From: Flavobacterium sp. 20NA77.7
GTDB lineage: Bacteria > Bacteroidota > Bacteroidia > Flavobacteriales > Flavobacteriaceae
DNA length: 64,000 nt
Assembly: GCF_031326205.1 (NCBI RefSeq)
Contig: NZ_CP133721.1
Location: 62,001 to 126,000 of the forward strand
Direction: 5' to 3'
Shown here: positions 24,387 through 33,056 of the stretch, one piece after another
How positions within the stretch are numbered: the stretch's first letter is position 1
How the letters are laid out: each line of letters begins with the position of its first letter
Notes under the pieces: model-generated
Database searches by the model: none
Seen by the model: only the letters and a program-made list of their open reading frames with translations
Told to the model about the DNA's origin: nothing
Made by a program: the position numbers and the translations under genes

Positions 24387-24968
24387 ATGAAAAAAATCGT
24401 ACTTTTTGCTTCTGGAAATGGAACGAATGCTGAAAACATCATGAATTATTTTAATCATTCTGCTGAAGTTAAAGTAGTTGGCGTTTTTTCAAATAATGAG
24501 CAAGCAAACGTAATAGAACGAGCTAAAAAATTTTCTGTTCCGTGTTTTGTCTTTTCCAAAACTGCATTGCAAAATGACGACGTTTTAAATGAATTAAAAA
24601 AAACAGATCCTGATTTAATAATATTAGCAGGTTTTTTACTAAAATTTCCTTCCCATATTATTGACCAATTTCCAAATAAAGTGATTAATATTCATCCAGC
24701 ATTATTGCCAAATTATGGAGGAAAAGGCATGTATGGTATGCATGTTCATCAGGCAGTTTTAGCAAATAAGGAAAAAGAGACAGGAATAACTATTCATTAT
24801 GTGAACGAACATTTTGACGAAGGAGAATTTATATTTCAGTCCCAAGCTAACATTGAAAATTGTACTTATGCAGAAGAAATTGCTCAAAAAGTACATGAGC
24901 TTGAAATGAAACATTTTCCATCTATAATCGAAGATTTGTTACGTAAAAATAATTTTTCAAACCGCTAA
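24387..24968 (+). CDS. purN: Phosphoribosylglycinamide formyltransferase
   Basis: Transfers a formyl group from 10-formyltetrahydrofolate to glycinamide ribonucleotide in purine synthesis. The 193-residue protein has the N-terminal phosphate loop (FASGNGTNAENIMNYF), the catalytic Asn-His region INIHPALLPNYGGKGMYG, and the catalytic Asp segment HFDEGEFIFQ. It is divergent from acpP across 238 bases that otherwise hold only the acpP promoter and AT-rich sequence. The rnhA gene starts 2 bases after its stop. Confidence 0.95.
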   Translation: MKKIVLFASGNGTNAENIMNYFNHSAEVKVVGVFSNNEQANVIERAKKFSVPCFVFSKTALQNDDVLNELKKTDPDLIILAGFLLKFPSHIIDQFPNKVINIHPALLPNYGGKGMYGMHVHQAVLANKEKETGITIHYVNEHFDEGEFIFQSQANIENCTYAEEIAQKVHELEMKHFPSIIEDLLRKNNFSNR

Positions 24969-24970
24969 TC

Positions 24971-25450
24971 ATGCAAAACCAAGTTTATTTATATACAGAT
25001 GGCGCCGCAAAGGGAAATCCTGGGCCTGGAGGATATGGAGTTTTGTTAGAGCTAGCAGGTTCGTCTTATAAAAAAGAGTATTATGAAGGATTTAGACGCA
25101 CCACAAATAACAGAATGGAATTGTTAGCCGTAATCGTTGGTTTAGAAAAATTAAGAAAACCTAATACACAGGTTTTGGTTGTTTCTGATTCTAAATATGT
25201 AGTTGATGCGGTAGAAAAAGGATGGGTTTTTTCCTGGGAAAAAAAATATTTTTCGGGGAAAAAGAACTCTGATTTATGGATGCGTTTTCTTAAGGTGTAT
25301 CGCAAACATCAAGTTAAATTTCAATGGATTAAAGGGCACAACAATCACCCTCAAAATGAGCGTTGCGACCAGCTTGCCGTCATGGCTTCTCAACAAGAAA
25401 AATTAGCGGTAGACGCATTTTATGAAAGAGAAGAAGAAAAATTGCTATAA
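24971..25450 (+). CDS. rnhA: Ribonuclease HI
   Basis: Degrades the RNA strand of RNA-DNA hybrids. The 159-residue protein has the four acidic active-site residues in YTDGAAKGNPGPGGYG (Asp), NNRMELLAVI (Glu), VVSDSKYVVD (Asp) and NERCDQLAVMA (Asp). The helix carrying GWVFSWEKKYFSGKKNSDLW is the basic protrusion. It is co-transcribed with purN. Confidence 0.97.
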   Translation: MQNQVYLYTDGAAKGNPGPGGYGVLLELAGSSYKKEYYEGFRRTTNNRMELLAVIVGLEKLRKPNTQVLVVSDSKYVVDAVEKGWVFSWEKKYFSGKKNSDLWMRFLKVYRKHQVKFQWIKGHNNHPQNERCDQLAVMASQQEKLAVDAFYEREEEKLL

Positions 25451-25463
25451 CTAATTTTCTTCA

Positions 25464-25496
25464 TTTGCAATCTTCCTAATTTTGTTCATACCTTTG
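25464..25496 (+). promoter_or_regulatory. smpB: Promoter of smpB, predicting a leaderless message
   Basis: TTTG (25464-25467), 21 bases, TACCTTTG (25489-25496), then only five bases before the ATG at 25502. A start of transcription 5-7 bases after the -7 box would fall on or next to the start codon. Confidence 0.6.
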
Positions 25497-25501
25497 CCTC
25501 G

Positions 25502-25960
25502 ATGCAAAAAACAGTAAACATACTTAATAAGCGTGCTAAATTTGATTACGAAATTCTCGAAACCTATTCGGCTGGAATTGTATTAACAGGCACCGAAATT
25601 AAATCTATTCGTTTAGGAAAAGCCGGAATTGCAGAGAGTTTTTGTGAATTTCATGGAACAGAATTGTTTGTGATTAATTCCCATATAGAAGAATATGCTT
25701 TTGGCACACATTATAATCACAAAACTAAAAGTGAACGCAAATTACTTTTAAACAAAAAAGAACTTAAAAGTTTAAACAAAAGCATTCAAAATAAAGGTTT
25801 AGCAATTATACCCTTGCGTTTGTTTACTAATGATAAAGGCTTGGCAAAATTAGATATTGCGCTTTGTAAAGGAAAGAAAAACTACGATAAAAGAGAATCT
25901 CTAAAAGAGCAAGACACAAAAAGAGATCTTGACAGAATTAAGAAAGAATATAAAAAATAA
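25502..25960 (+). CDS. smpB: SsrA-binding protein
   Basis: SmpB binds tmRNA and brings it to stalled ribosomes for trans-translation. The 152 residues include the oligonucleotide-binding barrel (NKRAKFDYEILETYSAGIVLTGTEIKSIR), the region RLFTNDKGLAKLDIALCKGKKNYDKRE and a basic C-terminal tail (KRDLDRIKKEYKK) that enters the mRNA channel. The tmRNA gene itself is not seen in this window. The start is fixed by the promoter box five bases upstream. Confidence 0.97.
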   Translation: MQKTVNILNKRAKFDYEILETYSAGIVLTGTEIKSIRLGKAGIAESFCEFHGTELFVINSHIEEYAFGTHYNHKTKSERKLLLNKKELKSLNKSIQNKGLAIIPLRLFTNDKGLAKLDIALCKGKKNYDKRESLKEQDTKRDLDRIKKEYKK

Positions 25961-25993
25961 AACAGCGTTCTTTTTAACTTCCTTATAAATCCA

Positions 25994-26025
25994 TTTTGAA
26001 CTTTACTGCCTAAAATGTATCTTTG
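25994..26025 (+). promoter_or_regulatory. Consensus promoter of the PfkB kinase gene
   Basis: TTTTG (25994-25998), 19 bases, TATCTTTG (26018-26025). Spacing and both boxes match the Bacteroidetes consensus. The leader would be about 17 bases. Confidence 0.65.
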
Positions 26026-26048
26026 TCGCTTATTTCAAATTAAACTAA

Positions 26049-26975
26049 ATGAGCAAATTATTAATTGTTGGAACAGTAGCTTTTGATGCTATTGAAACAC
26101 CTTTTGGAAAAACAGATAAAATTTTAGGAGGCGCAGGAACATTTATAGGGCTTTCTGCCTCATTTTTTAATGTAGATTCGGCGATTGTATCTGTGGTAGG
26201 AGAAGATTTTCCACAAGAATATTTAGATTTATTACAACAAAAAAACATCAATATAGAAGGAATAGAAGTGGTTAAAGGCGGAAAAACGTTTTTTTGGAGC
26301 GGACGCTACCACAATGACATGAATTCTCGTGATACACTAGCTACTGAGTTAAATGTGCTGGCAGATTTTAATCCTGTTGTTCCACAAGCTTACAAAGATG
26401 CTGAAATAGTTATGTTGGGCAATTTACATCCTTTGGTACAATCTAGCGTTTTGAATCAAATGACGCAAAAACCAAAGTTAGTGGTATTAGACACGATGAA
26501 TTTTTGGATGGATTGTGCATTACCCGAATTACTTGACGTGATGAAACGTGTAGATGTAATTACAATTAATGATGAAGAAGCACGACAATTATCGGGCGAA
26601 TATTCATTAGTAAAAGCAGCAGCTAAAATTCATACTATGGGACCTAAATATGTTGTGATTAAAAAAGGAGAACACGGTGCATTATTGTTCCATAACAAAG
26701 AAGTGTTTTTTGCACCAGCGTTACCGTTAGAAGAAGTTTTTGATCCAACAGGAGCGGGAGATACTTTTGCAGGTGGTTTTTCGGGCTACATTGCTCAAAC
26801 TGGCGATACGTCTTTTTCAAACATGAAAAACGCAATTATTTATGGATCTAATTTAGCATCTTTTTGTGTAGAAAAATTTGGAACACAAAGAATGGAGCAA
26901 TTGCAAAAAGAAGAAGTGTTGAGTAGATTACAACAATTTAAATCATTAACACAATTCGAAATAGAATTAGAATAG
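26049..26975 (+). CDS. PfkB/ribokinase-family sugar kinase
   Basis: A 308-residue ATP-dependent carbohydrate or nucleoside kinase. The N-terminal Gly-Gly substrate motif is ILGGAGTFIGLSASFF (residues about 25-40). The C-terminal anion-hole and catalytic motif is DPTGAGDTFAGGFSGY (about 231-246), with the catalytic Asp in GAGD. The substrate is not evident. It has its own promoter and terminator and lies just before purF, as in other flavobacteria; a link to ribose or purine metabolism is only suggested by that. Confidence 0.9.
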   Translation: MSKLLIVGTVAFDAIETPFGKTDKILGGAGTFIGLSASFFNVDSAIVSVVGEDFPQEYLDLLQQKNINIEGIEVVKGGKTFFWSGRYHNDMNSRDTLATELNVLADFNPVVPQAYKDAEIVMLGNLHPLVQSSVLNQMTQKPKLVVLDTMNFWMDCALPELLDVMKRVDVITINDEEARQLSGEYSLVKAAAKIHTMGPKYVVIKKGEHGALLFHNKEVFFAPALPLEEVFDPTGAGDTFAGGFSGYIAQTGDTSFSNMKNAIIYGSNLASFCVEKFGTQRMEQLQKEEVLSRLQQFKSLTQFEIELE

Positions 26976-26983
26976 AAAAATAT

Positions 26984-27008
26984 GCCTCGATTTTTCGGGG
27001 CTTTTTTT
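26984..27008 (+). terminator. Intrinsic terminator after the PfkB kinase gene
   Basis: GCCTCGA, a 4-base loop, TCGGGGC (one wobble pair), then seven T. A TACCTTTA site just after it (27010-27017) may be the start of the purF promoter. Confidence 0.75.
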
Positions 27009-27081
27009 ATACCTTTACACAAAGAAATAACTACAGCAACTAAACCAAATTTGACCCAAATTCAAATTAAACACAACAACA

Positions 27082-28980
27082 ATGAGCGACGCTATTAAAC
27101 ACGAATGTGGAATTGCTTTACTTCGACTACTTAAACCATTAGAGTATTACAAACAAAAATATGGTACTGCTTTTTATGGCATACAAAAAATGTATCTCCT
27201 CATGGAGAAACAACATAATAGAGGTCAAGATGGAGCAGGTTTTGCAAGTATAAAACTTGATGTAGAACCAGGAGAACGATACATAAGTCGCATTCGTTCT
27301 AATCAGTCTCAACCTATTCAAGATGTTTTTGACCAAATTAACCAACGCATCAACGAGGAATTAGTAAATAATCCTACGTATCAAGATAATGTAGCGTTAC
27401 AAAAAGCAAATATACCTTATGTTGGGGAGCTTTTTTTAGGGCATGTGAGATACGGAACTTTTGGTAAAAATAGTATTGAAAGTGTACACCCATTTTTACG
27501 TCAAAATAATTGGATGCATAGAAACTTAATTGTGGCTGGAAATTTCAACATGACAAATGTTAAAGAACTATTTCAAGATTTAGTTGAGGTTGGACAACAT
27601 CCTAAAGAAATGGCAGATACAGTTACTGTTATGGAAAAAATAGGTCATTTTTTAGATGATGAGGTAACCAATTTATATCTAGATTGTAAAAACGAAGGTC
27701 TTACAAAACAAGAGGCTTCTCCAGTAATAGCCGAACGATTAAATATTGCTCGAATACTTAAAAGAGCTTCTAAAAACTGGGATGGCGGTTATGCAATGGC
27801 TGGGTTACTAGGTCATGGAGATGCTTTTGTGGTAAGAGATCCGGCAGGTATAAGACCAGCATACTATTATCATGATGACGAAATTGTTGTTGTGGCTTCG
27901 GAGCGACCAGTTATTCAAACGGTCTTTAATGTACCTTTTGAAAAAGTGGAAGAATTAGAAGCAGGTGATGCTATTATTGTTAAGAAAAACGGAACGGTTT
28001 CTTTTGAAACAATTAGAGAATCGGGAGTAAAAAAAGCGTGTTCATTTGAACGTATTTATTTTTCTAGAGGAAGCGATGCTGAAATTTATCAAGAACGAAA
28101 ATTGTTAGGTAAATATGTTTTTCCAAATGTGTTAAAAGAAATAAATAACGACATTTTAAATTCGGTGTTTTCGTATATACCAAACACAGCCGAAACTTCT
28201 TTTTACGGTATGGCCGAAGCAGCTCAAAAATTTCTAGATGAGCAAAAAGTAAAAACTATTATTGAGAGAAGAAACACATTAGACGAAGCAGGATTAAATG
28301 CTATTTTAGGTGAAAAAGTACGCACAGAGAAAATTGCCATTAAGGATGTAAAATTGCGAACATTTATAACTGAAGATAGTAGTAGAGATGATTTAGTTTC
28401 ACATGTTTATGATGTAACGTATGGTGTAGTAAAACCAACAGATAATTTAGTTATTATAGATGATAGTATTGTTAGAGGCACTACATTAAAGAAAAGTATT
28501 ATTAAAATTTTAGATCGTTTAAACCCTAAAAAAATAGTAATTGTTTCTTCGGCACCTCAAATTAGATATCCAGATTGTTATGGTATTGATATGAGTACAT
28601 TAGAAGGTTTTATAGCTTTTAGAGCTACATTAGAACTTTTAAAAGACACAAATCAATATCATATTGTAGATGAAGTGTATCAAAAAGCAAAGGCACAACA
28701 AGGCCTAAAAGACACCGAAATTGTAAATTATGTAAAAGAAATTTATGCCCCATTTACAGACGAACAAATTTCAGATAAAATGGCAGAAATGCTTACATCA
28801 CAAGATATAAAAGCAAAAATTAAAATTATTTTTCAAAAGGTTGAAGATTTGCATAAAGCGTGTCCAAAAAACCTAGGAGATTGGTATTTTACAGGAGATT
28901 ATCCTACATCAGGCGGAAATAGAGTGGTAAACACTGCCTTTATTAATTTTTATGAAGGAAATGATGCTAGAGCGTATTAA
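27082..28980 (+). CDS. purF: Amidophosphoribosyltransferase, long Bacteroidetes form
   Basis: Catalyses the committed step of purine synthesis, glutamine plus PRPP to phosphoribosylamine. The Ntn-type glutaminase domain starts at Cys9 in KHECGIALLRL, so the eight preceding residues must be a propeptide. NRGQDGAGF is the glutamine-site segment. The PRPP-binding motif VIIDDSIVRGTT lies near residues 455-466. At 632 residues it is well above the roughly 470-500 of B. subtilis or E. coli PurF, with extra sequence between the first beta strands (RISQ-like region 70-110) and at the C-terminus. Confidence 0.93.
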   Translation: MSDAIKHECGIALLRLLKPLEYYKQKYGTAFYGIQKMYLLMEKQHNRGQDGAGFASIKLDVEPGERYISRIRSNQSQPIQDVFDQINQRINEELVNNPTYQDNVALQKANIPYVGELFLGHVRYGTFGKNSIESVHPFLRQNNWMHRNLIVAGNFNMTNVKELFQDLVEVGQHPKEMADTVTVMEKIGHFLDDEVTNLYLDCKNEGLTKQEASPVIAERLNIARILKRASKNWDGGYAMAGLLGHGDAFVVRDPAGIRPAYYYHDDEIVVVASERPVIQTVFNVPFEKVEELEAGDAIIVKKNGTVSFETIRESGVKKACSFERIYFSRGSDAEIYQERKLLGKYVFPNVLKEINNDILNSVFSYIPNTAETSFYGMAEAAQKFLDEQKVKTIIERRNTLDEAGLNAILGEKVRTEKIAIKDVKLRTFITEDSSRDDLVSHVYDVTYGVVKPTDNLVIIDDSIVRGTTLKKSIIKILDRLNPKKIVIVSSAPQIRYPDCYGIDMSTLEGFIAFRATLELLKDTNQYHIVDEVYQKAKAQQGLKDTEIVNYVKEIYAPFTDEQISDKMAEMLTSQDIKAKIKIIFQKVEDLHKACPKNLGDWYFTGDYPTSGGNRVVNTAFINFYEGNDARAY

Positions 28981-29053
28981 AAAAGGAATAAAACAGCGTA
29001 ATTTTAATTAAAAACATGCAGTTTAACGATTTTTTAAGTAGTACAACAATTTT

Positions 29054-29087
29054 TTGTACAAGCAATCTAAAAATAGTTATACTTTAG
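29054..29087 (+). promoter_or_regulatory. Candidate promoter after purF
   Basis: TTG (29054-29056), 23 bases, TACTTTAG (29080-29087), one mismatch to TAnnTTTG. It follows a small perfect hairpin GTACAA...TTGTAC (29041-29059). No annotated gene starts downstream on this strand. Confidence 0.35.
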
Positions 29088-29092
29088 TACTA

Positions 29093-29169
29093 CCAGAAAA
29101 TTAGTAGGTTAAGTTTTATGGTAGATTTGGGGCAAAAGGGTGAAACTAAGGTTTCACCTTTTTATTTTT
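29093..29169 (+). ncRNA. Candidate small RNA of about 75 nt in the purF-tyrS gap
   Basis: The stretch lies between a promoter-like site and a strong intrinsic terminator, more than 110 bases after the purF stop. It could instead simply be the distal 3' untranslated region of purF. It contains a 17-codon open frame that runs through the terminator. I cannot assign an RNA family. Confidence 0.35.
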
Positions 29170-29171
29170 AA
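29118..29171 (+). CDS. Possible 17-residue open frame spanning the terminator
   Basis: The ATG at 29118 opens a frame reading MVDLGQKGETKVSPFYF with a TAA at 29169-29171. The hairpin 29139-29158 lies wholly within it. There is no Shine-Dalgarno site. Coding status is unproven; a short frame of this length occurs easily by chance. Confidence 0.2.
   Translation: MVDLGQKGETKVSPFYF
29136..29169 (+). terminator. Intrinsic terminator for purF and/or the candidate small RNA
   Basis: GGTGAAAC, loop TAAG, GTTTCACC, then TTTTTATTTTT. Confidence 0.8.
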
Positions 29172-29188
29172 ATACTTTTCTTTTTATA

Positions 29189-29220
29189 AAAAAGGCCGTC
29201 TTTTACAAAACAGCCTTTCT
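29189..29220 (-). terminator. Intrinsic terminator after tyrS
   Basis: On the minus strand AAAGGCTGTTTT and AAAAGACGGCCTTT pair with a small bulge around a short loop, followed by T-rich sequence. It lies just after the tyrS stop. Confidence 0.7.
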
Positions 29221-29243
29221 TAAAATAAATATAAAATCTTTTT

Positions 29244-30548
29244 TTATTCTATTTTCAAAAGGTAATAATTCTTTTTCCCTTTTTGTAACAATACAAATTT
29301 ATCATTAAGTAAATCGGCTGTGCTAATTGTGTACGATTCTGTAACTTTTTGTTTGTTCACAGAAATGGCATTTTCTTTTAATGCTCTTCGTACTTCACTA
29401 TTTGAAGCTAAAAAACCATTACTCGCAAAAGCTTCAATAATTCCATAACCCGCTTCAATCTCTTTTTTTGCTACAATAGCTTGGTCTACGCCATCAAAAA
29501 CAGCCAAAAATGTTTGCTCGTTTAACGATTTTAAATCTTCTGTGGTAGCATTTCCAAACAAAATAGATGAAGCTTTAATAGCATTTTCTAATTCTTCTTT
29601 ACCATGAATCATGATGGTCAATTCTTCTGCAAGTTTTTTCTGTACTATGCGTAAATGTGGCGCTTCTTGATGGGCAAGAATAAGGGATTCTATTTCTTCT
29701 TTTGGTAAAAAAGTAAAAATTTTAATATATTTTTCAGCATCAACATCTGTAGTGTTTAACCAAAATTGATAAAACTCGTAAGCCGATGTTTTATCCGCAT
29801 CTAACCAAATATTCCCTTTTTCAGATTTTCCAAATTTTGAACCGTCTGCTTTAGTAATTAACGGACAAGTCATGGCAAAAGCTTTGCCTTCTTTGTCGGT
29901 ATCTACGCTCATGCGTCTAATTAATTCTGTTCCGGTTGTTATGTTTCCCCATTGGTCGCTACCGCCCATTTGTAACAAACAGTTGTGCGTTTTATATAAA
30001 TGGTAAAAATCATAGCCTTGAATTAATTGATAGGTAAATTCTGTGAAGCTCATACCATCTCCTGTTTCACCAGACAATCGTTTCTTTACAGAGTCTTTAC
30101 TCATCATATAATTAACGGTGATACGTTTACCAATATCTCTAGCAAATTGAATAAAAGAAAAGTCTTTCATCCAATCATAATTGTTTACAAGTACAGGAGC
30201 TTGTGCATCTGTAGCATTAAAATCTAAAAATTTAGAAAGTACACGTTTTATACCTTCCACGTTATGGTTTAACGTTGTTTCGTCTAACAAATTACGCTCA
30301 TTAGATTTTCCTGAAGGATCACCAATCATACCAGTTGCACCACCTACTAAAGCATAAGGTTTGTGGCCAAAATTTCGTAAGTGCATTAATAATATAATCG
30401 GTACTAAACTACCGATGTGTAAAGAATCTGACGTTGGATCAAAACCAATATATACAGAAGTAGGTTCTTTTAGTAATTGCTCTTCTGTTCCTGGCATAAT
30501 ATCGTGTACTAAACCACGCCATTGTAATTCTTCGACTAAATTTTTCAT
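29244..30548 (-). CDS. tyrS: Tyrosyl-tRNA synthetase
   Basis: A class I synthetase, 434 residues. The HIGH motif is in [14 protein letters not shown] (about residues 38-51) and the KMSKS-like loop is KFGKS in [15 protein letters not shown]-terminal S4 RNA-binding domain follows ([23 protein letters not shown]). It lies 25 bases downstream of the RND/MMPL gene on the same strand, so it may be made from that promoter. I saw no T-box leader, which is expected in this phylum. Confidence 0.97.
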   Translation of the reverse strand: MKNLVEELQWRGLVHDIMPGTEEQLLKEPTSVYIGFDPTSDSLHIGSLVPIILLMHLRNFGHKPYALVGGATGMIGDPSGKSNERNLLDETTLNHNVEGIKRVLSKFLDFNATDAQAPVLVNNYDWMKDFSFIQFARDIGKRITVNYMMSKDSVKKRLSGETGDGMSFTEFTYQLIQGYDFYHLYKTHNCLLQMGGSDQWGNITTGTELIRRMSVDTDKEGKAFAMTCPLITKADGSKFGKSEKGNIWLDADKTSAYEFYQFWLNTTDVDAEKYIKIFTFLPKEEIESLILAHQEAPHLRIVQKKLAEELTIMIHGKEELENAIKASSILFGNATTEDLKSLNEQTFLAVFDGVDQAIVAKKEIEAGYGIIEAFASNGFLASNSEVRRALKENAISVNKQKVTESYTISTADLLNDKFVLLQKGKKNYYLLKIE

Positions 30549-30573
30549 TTTATTTCGTATTTATTCACAAAAC

Positions 30574-32994
30574 TTATATAGGTTCTTTTTCAATCTCTTT
30601 TTCAATCTCAGCATCATCAACAATAATGTCGAGAGTAGGTTCTTTTAGTTCTTGTTGGTTTGCCAAGGTTTTATTTAACGAGAGCACTAAACTAGGCAAT
30701 AAAATTAAATTAGTCAACATGCCAAATAAAAGTGTAATAGAAACCAACCCGCCTAAAGCTATTGTTCCGCCAAAATCGGATAAGGTAAACACTGAAAAAC
30801 CAAATAACAATACAATAGAAGTATAAAACATACTTGGACCTTCTTCTTCTAGTGTTTTAAAAATGGATTTCTTTATTTTCCAATTGTTTAGTTTTAATTC
30901 TTGACGGTATTGTGCGAGGAATCGAATAGTATCATCAACAGATAATCCAAAGGCGATTCCAAAAACTAATATGGTTGATGGTTTTATAGGAATGCCTAAA
31001 TAACCCATTAATCCTGCAGTTGAAAGTAAAGGAAGTAAATTAGGTATCAAGGCAACTAAAATCATTTTAAACGAACGGAATAAAAAGAAAATTAAACCAG
31101 CGGTTAATAGTACAGCAAAAATTAAAGATTCTATCAGATTGTCTAAAAGATAACTTGTTCCTTTTTGAAACAATAATGCTTTTCCTGTAATGGAAACCGT
31201 ATAACGTTCTTCGGGAAATAATTTAGTTATTTTTTCATTTAATTTTTCTTCTATTTTTTTCATTTCGTCTGTTCCTACTTCTTTCATAAAAGTTGAAATT
31301 CTACCATATCGACCTGTTTTATCTACATAGGTTTTTAAGGGATTATCTGCCGTATTTTTTGATGCATTTTTTAAGTAAGGCAAAATAAAAGCCTGTTCTT
31401 GTGAATTGGGCAACGCATAAAAATCAGGATTTCCATTATAGTAGGCTTGTTTAGCATATTTGACTAAATTAACTACAGAAACAGGTTTTGAAAGTTCAGG
31501 AATTTCTTCAATAGCTTGTTGCAATTCGTCCATTTTTTTCAATGTACTCATTTTCATTACACCTTTTTTATGTTTGGTGTCAATCATAATCTCTACTGGT
31601 AATACACCATTGAATTCTTTTTCAAAAAAGCGAATGTCTTCAAAAAAAGCAGTTCCTTTTGGCATATCTTCTAATACACTGCCTGAAATCTTCATTTCAT
31701 ACACCCCTATAATTCCTGCAATTAGAACAATAATAGCTACAGAATACACCTTAACATTATGGTACTTTACTTGTCTAATAATCCAATCTCTGAAACCTAC
31801 TAAATAATTTCGTTCTAAATGCTCCAAATGCTTTTCTTTTGGAATCGGCATGTAACTGAAGAAAATAGGTATTACAAATAAACTAAGTACAAACAAAGCC
31901 ATAATATTTATGGATGTAACAATACCAAATTCTTTAAGTAAATCATTGTTTGTAATAATGAATGTAGCAAAACCCACAGCTGTTGTCACATTAGTAATAA
32001 ACGTAGCGGTTCCCACTTTGGTTAATACACGTTGAAGCGCTTTTGCTTTGTTTCCATGAGCTCTAGCTTCTTGATGGTATTTATTGGTTAGAAAAATACA
32101 GTTTGGAATACCAATAATTACAATTAATGAAGGCACTAAAGCAGTAAGAACGGTTATTTCATAGCGCAACAATCCTAATAATCCAAACGACCACATTACC
32201 CCAATCAGTACAACAAAAATAGCCATTAAAGTAGTGCGAAATGACCTAAAAAAGAAATAAAAAATTAAAGAGGTTATGAATAAAGTAGCCCCAATAAACA
32301 AACTTATTTCACTAATAATAGCTTGTGCATTAAGCGTTCTAATATAAGGCATTCCCGAAACATGTAAATCAACACGTGTTTTTGCTTTAAAAGTTTCAAT
32401 AGCGGGAAGTAATTTTTTTAATACAAATTCTTTTCGAGCAGGTTTGTTAACAATATTCTTTTTTAAATAAATGACACTTCGTATTGTGCCTGTCTTTTTG
32501 TTAAACAATAAACTTTCATAGAAAGGCAATTCTTTAAACAAAGTCTCTTTTTTAGTATTCAAATAACTAATTTGGCCTACTTTTGAAAAATCAATAAAAG
32601 GGTTAAGTTCAAAAGACTGTGTGCTGTCATTTTTTACTAATTGTTTCAGTTCTTTGAAGGAGACAACCAGTTCAACTTCTTTGTTTTTTTGAATGGAAGT
32701 CATCATGTTGTTCCATTCTTTAAAATTTTTAATTGTAAAAACAGCTTCTTTATTAACGGCCAGTACAATTACATTACCTTCTTCGCCAAAAGTTTTTAAA
32801 AAGTTAGCATAAGCTATATTGTCTTTGTGATCATCTGGAAGTAGATTCGCTTCTGTTTGTGTAAAACGAATGTATTTCCATTGGGAAGCCATAAAAACTG
32901 TAAAAGCAACAATTAGTACAATTACCCAAATACGGTTTCTTAAAAGTTGGCGTGCAACAAAATTCCAAAAGCTAGTGTTTGACCACTTTGACAT
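30574..32994 (-). CDS. RND/MMPL-family exporter
   Basis: An 806-residue inner-membrane protein with 12 predicted membrane segments in two halves. Each half has one helix, a large periplasmic loop (about residues 55-215 and 435-600), then five helices. The segment HVSGMPYIRTLNAQ and the acidic position in SVDDTIRFLAQY (TM10 region) are typical of the MMPL/SSD proteins that use the proton gradient. No membrane-fusion or outer-membrane partner gene adjoins it, which fits a stand-alone lipid or hydrophobic-compound exporter. The C-terminus is a highly acidic tail (DIIVDDAEIEKEIEKEPI). The substrate is unknown. Confidence 0.88.
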   Translation of the reverse strand: MSKWSNTSFWNFVARQLLRNRIWVIVLIVAFTVFMASQWKYIRFTQTEANLLPDDHKDNIAYANFLKTFGEEGNVIVLAVNKEAVFTIKNFKEWNNMMTSIQKNKEVELVVSFKELKQLVKNDSTQSFELNPFIDFSKVGQISYLNTKKETLFKELPFYESLLFNKKTGTIRSVIYLKKNIVNKPARKEFVLKKLLPAIETFKAKTRVDLHVSGMPYIRTLNAQAIISEISLFIGATLFITSLIFYFFFRSFRTTLMAIFVVLIGVMWSFGLLGLLRYEITVLTALVPSLIVIIGIPNCIFLTNKYHQEARAHGNKAKALQRVLTKVGTATFITNVTTAVGFATFIITNNDLLKEFGIVTSINIMALFVLSLFVIPIFFSYMPIPKEKHLEHLERNYLVGFRDWIIRQVKYHNVKVYSVAIIVLIAGIIGVYEMKISGSVLEDMPKGTAFFEDIRFFEKEFNGVLPVEIMIDTKHKKGVMKMSTLKKMDELQQAIEEIPELSKPVSVVNLVKYAKQAYYNGNPDFYALPNSQEQAFILPYLKNASKNTADNPLKTYVDKTGRYGRISTFMKEVGTDEMKKIEEKLNEKITKLFPEERYTVSITGKALLFQKGTSYLLDNLIESLIFAVLLTAGLIFFLFRSFKMILVALIPNLLPLLSTAGLMGYLGIPIKPSTILVFGIAFGLSVDDTIRFLAQYRQELKLNNWKIKKSIFKTLEEEGPSMFYTSIVLLFGFSVFTLSDFGGTIALGGLVSITLLFGMLTNLILLPSLVLSLNKTLANQQELKEPTLDIIVDDAEIEKEIEKEPI

Positions 32995-33013
32995 GCTAAA
33001 AAAAATTAAGAGG

Positions 33014-33021
33014 CAAAGGTA
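33014..33021 (-). promoter_or_regulatory. -7 box of the RND/MMPL-tyrS unit
   Basis: TACCTTTG on the minus strand matches TAnnTTTG exactly, 19 bases before the start codon. Confidence 0.45.
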
Positions 33022-33056
33022 AGAATATTTGTTAGAATATGAAGTAGAAAAACAGA

